Shown here piece by piece: positions 1 through 4,837 of a stretch of 8,728 nucleotides of DNA (its first letter is position 1; every line of letters starts with the position of its first letter). This DNA comes from an uncultured Treponema sp. (lineage in GTDB: Bacteria; Spirochaetota; Spirochaetia; Treponematales; Treponemataceae), in assembly GCA_945833725.1 (NCBI GenBank), contig CAMAFU010000058.1:1-8728 (forward strand), written 5' to 3'. The notes beneath the pieces are model-generated. The model did not search any database. It was not told the origin of the DNA and saw only the letters and a list, made by a program, of their open reading frames with translations. The translations under genes and the position numbers were made by a program.

Positions 1-17
1 CCGCCAGGAGAAGTTGC

Positions 18-671
18 ATGACCGAAAAAAAAAGCCGGAAAAAAAATGAAGGTACATCATCACCTTCAAAAAACGAAAAAGTGTCAAAAAGTAAAAACAG
101 ACATTTTTACAGATTTATTATAAAAATTTGTTTCTTTGCCGCTATATTCCTTGTTTTGGCATCTTCCGGTGTTTTTCTTGGAAAAAAACTTATTAACATT
201 ACGGAAATAAAAAAACAGAACCTTATTTCCTCCCAGCTTAGAAACTGTCAGGAACTTTGCGTACTTAAATATGGATATTCAGAAATCGTTTCCATAAAAA
301 AAACAAGAATCGCAGGACTGGCAAAAGCTTTCAGCATTATCCGATATTCAGGAACAGTAAGGGCAGGCATAAACGACCTTTCCCTTGCAGAAATAAAAGT
401 AAATACAATAAAAAAATCCGCCGAAATAAAACTTCCGCCAGCAGAAATACTAGGCACTGAAATTACAGAAATGGAAGTTTTTGACGAAAGCAGAAGCGTT
501 TTTATTCCTTTTTCAACACAGGAAATTTTTGACCTTATAAACGAAAATCGAAGTCAGAAAGAACTGGAACTGGTAGACAAAGGCCTTTTGGAAGAAGCAC
601 AAATGCGCTCAAAACTTCTCGCAGAAAATCTCCTTTATGCCCTGGGCTTTGAATCTGTAGAAATCAAATAA
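18..671 (+). CDS. DUF4230-like membrane-anchored protein
   Basis: This 217-aa protein has a Lys/Ser-rich cytoplasmic N-terminus (residues 1-30), one hydrophobic anchor at about 33-54, and an extracytoplasmic domain. The domain matches my memory of DUF4230: a Y-S-G-T-V-R-A-G-I-N-D-L stretch at 110-121, an A-E-I-K-L-P-P-A-E-I-L strand at 135-145, and a C-terminal helix (about 189-210) ending in G-F-E-S-V-E-I. Family members are bitopic envelope proteins of unknown function. The start is supported by AGGAG at 6-10, 7 nt before ATG 18. Bases 1-17 are too few to tell what lies upstream. Codons 3-15 contain A9 and A8 runs coding for Lys. The stop lies 9 nt before a structured repeat, and the next gene is convergent. 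The family call is from recognition of the motif pattern, not from a search. Confidence 0.8.
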   Translation: MTEKKSRKKNEGTSSPSKNEKVSKSKNRHFYRFIIKICFFAAIFLVLASSGVFLGKKLINITEIKKQNLISSQLRNCQELCVLKYGYSEIVSIKKTRIAGLAKAFSIIRYSGTVRAGINDLSLAEIKVNTIKKSAEIKLPPAEILGTEITEMEVFDESRSVFIPFSTQEIFDLINENRSQKELELVDKGLLEEAQMRSKLLAENLLYALGFESVEIK

Positions 672-679
672 AATATTAT

Positions 680-837
680 GGGCGGCTTTTGGCAGTTTTT
701 CTTTCGCAGGGCTTCAAGAAAAGCAGCCAAAACCAGGCTTTCCAGGGTTCCGCGTCAAGCGCTCCATTCAAAAAAGCATCAGCCGGAATGACTGATGCTT
801 TTTTGAACGCCTTCGGCGCCCTTACAATCCTTGCCGC
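680..837. repeat. Structured dispersed repeat, copy 1 (largest)
   Basis: First of three related elements. It starts GGGCGGC (680-686) and ends TGCCGC (832-837); GCGGC 682-686 pairs with GCCGC 833-837 as a terminal stem. Inside, in order: hairpin A (TTTTGGC 687-693 with GCCAAAA 726-732, and inner TTTTCTT 697-703 with AAGAAAA 716-722); a conserved block CCAGGCTTTCCAGGGTTCCG (733-752); the sequence CGCTCCATTC ending at 769; hairpin B (16 bp perfect, 767-782 with 792-807); and an invariant mini-hairpin CGCC-TTC-GGCG (808-818). Exactly 14 nt then separate the mini-hairpin from the closing GCCGC. The element fills the gap between two convergent stops. Open frames through it are not believable genes. 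Confidence 0.85.
767..807. terminator. Bidirectional intrinsic terminator (hairpin B of repeat copy 1)
   Basis: A perfect 16-bp inverted repeat (TTCAAAAAAGCATCAG with CTGATGCTTTTTTGAA, 9-nt loop). Its core GCATCAG/CTGATGC stem is flanked by A6 on the left and T6 on the right, so both strands read stem followed by a U-run. The position between convergent genes (stops at 671 and 858) fits termination of both transcripts. Confidence 0.7.
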
Positions 838-857
838 AAATACAGGAAGTCTGGCTT

Positions 858-1379
858 TTATTTGTTTGTTGAAAAATATTTTTCGTAGGCTTCGGCCATT
901 TTTTCTTCAGTGTAGGCTGCCGACGATGTTCTGTTAAATGTTGATGCCTTTTTTGTAAGTTCTGTTACAAAAGTGCTTTTTGGCAGATACATAAGTACAT
1001 AAATTGTTCCGTCGCCGGCCTTAAACATGTCGGCCTGTTCTGAACCGTTCAAAATTGCTTCTGTAGTAAGGGCGGCATTTTCCGACAGTGCTGCAAGAAA
1101 CTGTCTGTCACCTTCAGCCCCCTGATCATCTACAAGAGTCTGGGTAATGCCTTTAACAGAAACTTCAACGGACTGGGCAAGTTCCAGCCTGGCCTGGGCA
1201 ACAGCCATTTTTCTTGAAGTAATATCGTTGGAAAGTTTTCCTGCTCCTACAGCATACAACCCCGTATTGTCTTTGCGGCCTCCATATACCCATACAGGAA
1301 TACCGTCTTTTTCTGCCTGCTTAGAAGCAGAAGTAGGTTTAGAACCACAGTTTAAAAGCAAACATACGGCAGCACACAT
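858..1379 (-). CDS. LPP20-type lipoprotein with disrupted signal-peptide frame
   Basis: Residues 30-75 hold the signature I recall for LPP20 lipoproteins: P-V-W-V, then L-Y-A-V-G-A-G, then an Ala/Arg-rich helix A-V-A-Q-A-R-L-E-L-A-Q leading into V-E-V-S-V. A lipobox-like L-L-N-C places the lipidated Cys at residue 11, giving an exported lipid-anchored envelope protein of unknown function. The first ATG in frame is at 1379, but the only good ribosome site (GGAGG, 1410-1414) sits before another ATG at 1403-1405 in a different frame, which stops after 8 codons. Adding one A to the A5 run (1398-1402) joins the two frames into a normal lipoprotein leader, M-K-K-S-L-Y-A-V-L-M-C-A-A-V. Either one base is missing (mutation or read error), or the gene is translated by re-initiation at 1379. 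The rest of the frame is intact, so it is kept as a CDS. Confidence 0.75.
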   Translation of the reverse strand: MCAAVCLLLNCGSKPTSASKQAEKDGIPVWVYGGRKDNTGLYAVGAGKLSNDITSRKMAVAQARLELAQSVEVSVKGITQTLVDDQGAEGDRQFLAALSENAALTTEAILNGSEQADMFKAGDGTIYVLMYLPKSTFVTELTKKASTFNRTSSAAYTEEKMAEAYEKYFSTNK

Positions 1380-1405
1380 TAAAACAGCATATAAAGATTT
1401 TTCAT
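1379..1405 (-). other. Out-of-frame 8-codon leader ORF with the gene's ribosome site
   Basis: ATG at 1405-1403 follows GGAGG (1410-1414) by 4 nt and reads M-K-N-L-Y-M-L-F then TAA (1381-1379). That TAA shares its last A with the ATG of the lipoprotein frame. It is either the broken 5' end of the lipoprotein gene (one A lost) or a real minicistron that couples translation through the TAATG overlap. The Lys-containing start and the fit of the +1 frame favour a broken 5' end. Confidence 0.5.
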
Positions 1406-1424
1406 AAAACCTCCGGTAATAAAC

Positions 1425-1475
1425 AAAAAAATTGCTCCGATTTTAAGACAAAATCTCTTTGCTCAAAAACGGAAC
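1425..1475 (-). terminator. Terminator-like (attenuator?) hairpin in the lipoprotein leader
   Basis: On the minus strand GTTCCG (1475-1470) can pair with CGGAGC (1439-1434) with one G-U pair. Inside are a further TTTT/AAAA stem across a one-base bulge and a CAAA/TTTG tip stem. AATTTTTTTG (1433-1424) follows directly. It lies between the promoter at 1526-1555 and the start at about 1405, so it would act inside the leader. The fold is imperfect and was found by eye. Confidence 0.35.
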
Positions 1476-1525
1476 CGACAAAAACTATAAAACCAGAAAA
1501 TCGATTTGTCAGACATACTCCTTTT

Positions 1526-1555
1526 TTTATAAATACTGAAGAATTTTATTGTCAA
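1526..1555 (-). promoter_or_regulatory. Sigma-70-type promoter for the LPP20-type lipoprotein
   Basis: On the minus strand there is a perfect -35 TTGACA (1555-1550), an 18-nt spacer and -10 TATAAA (1531-1526). Transcription would start near 1519, giving a leader of about 114 nt before the ribosome site at 1410-1414. Confidence 0.65.
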
Positions 1556-1577
1556 TAAAAATAAGTAGTGGTAAGAT
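1549..1577 (+). promoter_or_regulatory. Promoter for the 1603 gene, overlapping the divergent promoter
   Basis: TTGTCA (1549-1554), a 17-nt spacer and TAAGAT (1572-1577). The -35 element lies on the same bases as the opposite-strand TTGACA (1550-1555), so polymerase could bind only one promoter at a time. The predicted transcription start near 1584 leaves a leader of about 19 nt before ATG 1603. Confidence 0.5.
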
Positions 1578-1602
1578 AAAAAGGTAGAGTTTGGTAAAAA
1601 TT

Positions 1603-2100
1603 ATGGAAAATTCCACTTATCTTGAAAAAATCTTTCGCTCATTCCAGCGTTATTACACAGTAAAAACGGAAAATGTCCCTCAGCCTTTCGATGCCGAGGC
1701 AGAATTTATTTCCCATACAGAAAATTATTTCCTTGTAAAAAGTGCCAAACTTGCAGAATTTGATTCAAACGAATATGTTTTTTTTAAACAGAACGATTTT
1801 CTTTCCAACCGGATGATTAATGAATATTCTTCCCTTGCATGGAATGAAGGCCTTTCAAGAGTAAAACCTTCTTACGGCCACAAAAATTCCGATATAACCC
1901 TTGTTCTTCTTTCCCAAAAACTTGAAACAGGGGCTTCAAAAACCATAAAAAAAATTAATAAACATATTTCTTACCGCTTCGGCTTTTTCGGCTGGAGCAA
2001 TTTTAAACTGGTTGTAAAGGAGCTTTCTTCAGACCTGATTTTTTGCAACAGGATGGGTTCGGATCTGAAAAAACTTCTTTCAAAAATAAAATCTGATTAA
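1603..2100 (+). CDS. Unrecognised soluble protein, 166 aa
   Basis: I do not recognise a named family. From ATG 1603 the protein has no signal peptide and no membrane segment, so it is probably cytoplasmic. It starts with an amphipathic stretch (Y-L-E-K-I-F-R-S-F-Q-R-Y-Y). Then come strand-like repeats (Y-F-L-V-K-S-A-K-L, Y-V-F-F), a hydrophobic I-T-L-V-L-L-S-Q-K-L strand, and an aromatic Y-R-F-G-F-F-G-W-S-N-F-K-L-V-V segment. It ends N-R-M-G-S-D-L-K-K-L-L. The look is a compact alpha/beta fold. TTG 1591 is an alternative start (170 codons including the stop), with AAGG at 1581-1584 before it; ATG 1603 was preferred because the promoter at 1549-1577 would leave TTG only about 7 nt of leader. 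No terminator separates it from cstA 80 bp downstream, so read-through is possible. Confidence 0.7.
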   Translation: MENSTYLEKIFRSFQRYYTVKTENVPQPFDAEAEFISHTENYFLVKSAKLAEFDSNEYVFFKQNDFLSNRMINEYSSLAWNEGLSRVKPSYGHKNSDITLVLLSQKLETGASKTIKKINKHISYRFGFFGWSNFKLVVKELSSDLIFCNRMGSDLKKLLSKIKSD

Positions 2101-2128
2101 GACCTGCACTTGCCGTAAAAGTTGTTTT

Positions 2129-2190
2129 AATCGGATGTTTCTTAATTTTTTTAGGAGGTAGAGGCTGTCTTTAAAAAAATATGGACAGCC
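2129..2190 (+). promoter_or_regulatory. Unusual cstA translation-initiation region (distant SD, hairpin around the start, GGA motifs)
   Basis: A strong AGGAGG (2153-2158) sits 22 nt before ATG 2181, far beyond normal spacing, with no start codon at the expected distance. Between them GGCTGTC (2163-2169) pairs with GACAGCC (2184-2190), which puts the ATG in the hairpin loop. GGA occurs at 2133-2135 (in GGATGT), 2154-2156 (in the SD) and 2183-2185 (overlapping the start codon), as would be expected of a CsrA-bound leader. An in-frame TAA at 2172-2174 rules out an earlier start. Confidence 0.4.
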
Positions 2191-3920
2191 CCAAAATCGA
2201 CATGACAGCATTACTTATTCTTCTTGCTGCAATTGTGCTTCTTTTTGCCGGCTATGTATTTTACGGTTCATGGCTTGCAAAACAGTGGGGGATTGACCCT
2301 TCAAAAAAGACTCCTGCAAATACTATGCCCGATGGCGTAGACTATGTAGAAGCAAAACCAGCTGTTCTTATGGGACATCACTTTTCTTCCATTGCCGGAG
2401 CAGGTCCTATTAACGGTCCTATTCAGGCTGCAGTTTTCGGCTGGGTTCCTGTATTCCTGTGGTGTATAATCGGAGGTATTTTCTTCGGCGGACTTCAGGA
2501 CTTCGGTTCCCTCTTTGCTTCCATCCGCCACGACGGTAAATCTGTCGGCGAAATCATCAAAGATTCCATGGGGCCTAGGGCTAAAAGGCTTTTTATAATT
2601 TTTGCCCTTCTCGTACTGATTCTTGTAATCGCTTCTTTCGTAAATGTTGTTGCAGGAACTTTCTTTACAAATCTTGCCGAAGGTGCAAAAGCATTTTCGT
2701 TTACAACAAATCCTACTAACAACCAGACTACAGCCATGATTTCCGTTCTCTTTATTGTTCTGGCAATTTTTTACGGAATTTTGACTAACCGGTTTGGCGT
2801 AAAGCTTCTTCCGGCTACGATCATCGGTATTGCAGGCATTGTGGCAATCGTTATTTTAGGGCTTAATGTTGGCATTTCCATGAGCCGCACTTCATGGATT
2901 GTTTTCATCGCCCTTTACATTGCCGTTGCTTCCCTTATTCCTGTCTGGATTATGCTTCAGCCAAGGGATTATCTTTCTTCGTTCCTGCTTTATGCAATGA
3001 TGCTTATTGCTGTTGTGGGTGTTGTAGTGACTTCCGTAACAGGCTCTGCAAAATTTGAAATTCCTGCCTTTACAGGTTGGAAAATAAACGGAAATTTCCT
3101 GTTCCCAACGCTTTTCATTACGGTTGCCTGCGGTGCCTGTTCCGGTTTTCATTCTCTTATCGCTTCTGGTACTACATCTAAACAGCTGAACAACGAAAAA
3201 AATGCAAAGGCCATCGGCTACGGTTCTATGCTCATCGAATCAGGGCTTGGAATTATTTCCCTCATCGCCGTTGGTGTAATCTGGAATTCAAACAAAAAAT
3301 TCGGTTCTCCGTCTGCTGCTTTTGGTGCCGGTATTGCAACAATGTTCGGTTCCGAAGGTACCGGCATTTACAACACCATAAGTGCCCTTTTAACTCTTGC
3401 AGTTTCTGTATTTGCCCTTACTTCTCTGGACTCTGCAACCCGCTTGAGCCGCTTTATGTTCAGCGAACTGTTCCTTAAGGAAGGCGAAAAAAGCTGGAAA
3501 GATGCTTCTGGCGTAAGAAAAGTTCTTGCAAACCCGGTTTTTGCAACCTGTTTTATGGTAATAATCGGTTCTGTTCTGGGATTTTTGAAGCTTTCTGCAA
3601 TCTGGTCGCTTTTCGGTGCTGCAAATCAGCTTTTGGCCGGTATTGCCCTTCTTGCCGTTGCAGCATGGCTTGGAGAAGTGGGAAAGAACAACAAGATGTT
3701 CTACATTCCAATGGCATTCATGCTCATTGCAACCCTTACCCAGCTTGTAATAACAGTAATTGCAAAAATTTCTGCAATGGTAAACGGCCTTGAAAACGCA
3801 TTCTTCTGGGGCAACTGGTTCCAGTTATTCTTTGCTGCAACCATGGAAATTCTTGCTCTGTTCCTCGTTTATGCCGGTATAAAATCTTTTATTCGACAGG
3901 CAAAGGCAAAAAAAGCTTAA
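2181..3920 (+). CDS. cstA: CstA-family transporter (pyruvate/peptide uptake)
   Basis: A 579-aa polytopic inner-membrane protein with the hallmark CstA motifs in order: G-H-H-F-S-S-I-A-G-A-G-P-I-N-G-P at 65-80, Q-D-F-G-S-L-F-A-S-I-R-H-D-G-K-S at 106-121, A-C-G-A-C-S-G-F-H-S-L-I-A-S-G-T-T-S-K-Q at 316-335, S-L-D-S-A-T-R-L-S-R-F at 415-425, and S-L-F-G-A-A-N-Q-L-L-A at 476-486. In E. coli, CstA and its paralogue BtsT import pyruvate, and CstA was first linked to peptide use under carbon starvation. E. coli CstA is longer (about 700 aa); this one is of the shorter type. The start is uncertain: ATG 2181 or ATG 2202, where M-T-A-L-L-I-L-L begins the first membrane helix. Neither has an SD at normal distance. 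A terminator follows at 3942-4005. Substrate is inferred from the family. Confidence 0.92.
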   Translation: MDSPKIDMTALLILLAAIVLLFAGYVFYGSWLAKQWGIDPSKKTPANTMPDGVDYVEAKPAVLMGHHFSSIAGAGPINGPIQAAVFGWVPVFLWCIIGGIFFGGLQDFGSLFASIRHDGKSVGEIIKDSMGPRAKRLFIIFALLVLILVIASFVNVVAGTFFTNLAEGAKAFSFTTNPTNNQTTAMISVLFIVLAIFYGILTNRFGVKLLPATIIGIAGIVAIVILGLNVGISMSRTSWIVFIALYIAVASLIPVWIMLQPRDYLSSFLLYAMMLIAVVGVVVTSVTGSAKFEIPAFTGWKINGNFLFPTLFITVACGACSGFHSLIASGTTSKQLNNEKNAKAIGYGSMLIESGLGIISLIAVGVIWNSNKKFGSPSAAFGAGIATMFGSEGTGIYNTISALLTLAVSVFALTSLDSATRLSRFMFSELFLKEGEKSWKDASGVRKVLANPVFATCFMVIIGSVLGFLKLSAIWSLFGAANQLLAGIALLAVAAWLGEVGKNNKMFYIPMAFMLIATLTQLVITVIAKISAMVNGLENAFFWGNWFQLFFAATMEILALFLVYAGIKSFIRQAKAKKA

Positions 3921-3941
3921 ACCTGCTTTAATGCCTGAACC

Positions 3942-4005
3942 AAAAAAACTGTCCTTGGAAAGAATATGGAGCTTTGCGTTTCCTGCCTTTTCAGGGACTT
4001 TTTTT
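3942..4005 (+). terminator. Rho-independent terminator after cstA
   Basis: GTCCTTGGAAAG (3951-3962) pairs over 12 bp, with two G-U pairs, with CTTTTCAGGGAC (3987-3998), followed by T7 (3999-4005). An A7 run (3942-3948) flanks the left arm, so the site could also work on the minus strand. It lies 21 nt after the cstA stop. Confidence 0.75.
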
Positions 4006-4088
4006 ACTTTGTTTTCAAAATTATTTTTAGTTTTTTTTTAGTTTTTTAAATTATCGTGAAAATACACTTTATTTTCGTGGAGGAAAAT

Positions 4089-4592
4089 ATGAAGAAACTT
4101 TTTGGTAAAAAATTCCTGGCAGCATTAGTACTGCTTTTGGGAATGGGTACTGCAAAAACTTTTGCCGTTACAGGTATCGGTCTTCAGACTGGTTATGATG
4201 TAGGAGGCGGTTTCCCGCTGGCAGTAACATTTAAAGTTCAGCAGGTTCCATGTGTATTTGCAGCAAACTTTGGTCTTGGCAGCGGTTATTTTTCTGTAGG
4301 TGCTACAGCAGACTGGTGGATTGCAAATCCAAAAATTGATGGATCATGGAGATGGTTCTACGCTCTTGGTGCTGCTGCTGGTGTTTCAATATTCAATAAT
4401 GCCGGTCTTGCTCTTAATATTGCTCCTCGTGCCGTTATTGGTACAAATTACTTTATCAACGGTTCATGGGAAATTTATGCTCAGGCCGCATGGCAGCCTA
4501 CATTGGGCATTGTATTAAGCGATGGCGGTTCTGGCGGTGGATTCAATCTTTTCTATATCCCTGCTAACATCGGTTTCAGATATTGGTTTTAA
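4089..4592 (+). CDS. Small outer-membrane beta-barrel protein (DUF3996-like)
   Basis: A 167-aa exported protein. Residues 1-26 form a classic signal peptide: M-K-K-L-F-G-K-K, a hydrophobic A-A-L-V-L-L-L-G-M core, and a probable cleavage after T-F-A. The mature part is a run of alternating polar/hydrophobic strands rich in Gly and aromatics (G-I-G-L-Q-T-G-Y, F-A-A-N-F-G-L-G-S-G-Y-F, A-A-W-Q-P-T-L-G-I). It ends with N-I-G-F-R-Y-W-F, the C-terminal aromatic signature of outer-membrane barrels. Size and layout suggest the spirochaetal DUF3996 / BAPKO_0422-like family; function is unknown. ATG 4089 was chosen over an upstream GTG at 4056 because GGAGG (4079-4083) lies 5 nt before it and the signal peptide begins there. 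T-tracts occupy the upstream region. Confidence 0.82.
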   Translation: MKKLFGKKFLAALVLLLGMGTAKTFAVTGIGLQTGYDVGGGFPLAVTFKVQQVPCVFAANFGLGSGYFSVGATADWWIANPKIDGSWRWFYALGAAAGVSIFNNAGLALNIAPRAVIGTNYFINGSWEIYAQAAWQPTLGIVLSDGGSGGGFNLFYIPANIGFRYWF

Positions 4593-4607
4593 TAATCAGT
4601 AAATAAT

Positions 4608-4730
4608 CAGAGAAAACACCGTTTCTGGACTTTCCTCTGTTAAACGATGAATTTTTGCCGGGTTTTATACTGTTGATTTTTTCACCCCTTTTGAAAAATC
4701 ATCTTTACTGTAAAGCCCGGCATAAAAATT
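4608..4730 (+). other. Two inverted-repeat structures downstream of the barrel gene
   Basis: First, CAGAG (4608-4612) with CTCTG (4635-4639), plus AAA/TTT across one mismatch. Second, a large hairpin: GCCGGGTTTTA (4657-4667) with TAAAGCCCGGC (4711-4721), one G-U pair. This is extended by AATTTTT (4650-4656) with AAAAATT (4724-4730) across a 2-nt bulge, and has an inner GATTTTT/AAAAATC stem. Neither is followed by a U-run on the plus strand, so they are not standard terminators. A perfect dyad CTTTAC-T-GTAAAG lies at 4703-4715. Role unknown. Confidence 0.5.
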
Positions 4731-4768
4731 AAAAAAAACAAAAACTGGCGGAAAAAAGCAAAGGAACG

Positions 4769-4810
4769 CAAATGGTTTTGAATCTTTCTTAAAACCGTTT
4801 GTTTTATTTT
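4769..4810 (+). terminator. Intrinsic terminator-like dyad just before the kinase operon
   Basis: CAAATGGTTTT (4769-4779) pairs over 11 bp (one G-U) with AAAACCGTTTG (4791-4801), with an 11-nt loop, then TTTTATTTT (4802-4810). It would terminate transcripts from the barrel gene. Its right arm lies beside a possible kinase-operon promoter, so an operator role is an alternative. Confidence 0.55.
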
Positions 4811-4824
4811 ATTATTTTTTGTAT

Positions 4825-4833
4825 TGTTATATC
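4825..4833 (+). promoter_or_regulatory. Extended -10 element directly upstream of the kinase ATG
   Basis: TGTTATATC contains TG-N-TATATC with the hexamer ending only 4 nt before ATG 4838. An alternative is TTGTTT (4799-4804), 17 nt, TATTGT (4822-4827). Either would place the RNA start at or within a few bases of the start codon. Confidence 0.35.
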
Positions 4834-4837
4834 GTAA

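Noticed and set aside
25..46. A9 and A8 runs near the start of the DUF4230-like gene as a phase-variation switch
   Set aside because: Lys-rich N-termini in AT-rich genomes give such runs by chance; nothing else points to switching.
680..837. CRISPR or tRNA-like interpretation of the GC-rich repeat
   Set aside because: The copies are kilobases apart, not in an array, and no cloverleaf or anticodon arm could be drawn.
689..937. 82-codon plus-strand ORF between the first two genes
   Set aside because: It runs through repeat copy 1 and into the antisense of the lipoprotein gene, has no ribosome site and matches no protein pattern.
1457..1513. Minus-strand 17-codon ORF (ATG at 1513) after GGAG
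   Set aside because: The GGAG is only 1 nt from the ATG and lies at the expected transcription start, so it is unlikely to be translated.
4300..4518. Alternative-frame ORF within the barrel gene
   Set aside because: It overlaps a well-supported exported barrel frame and lacks a ribosome site.
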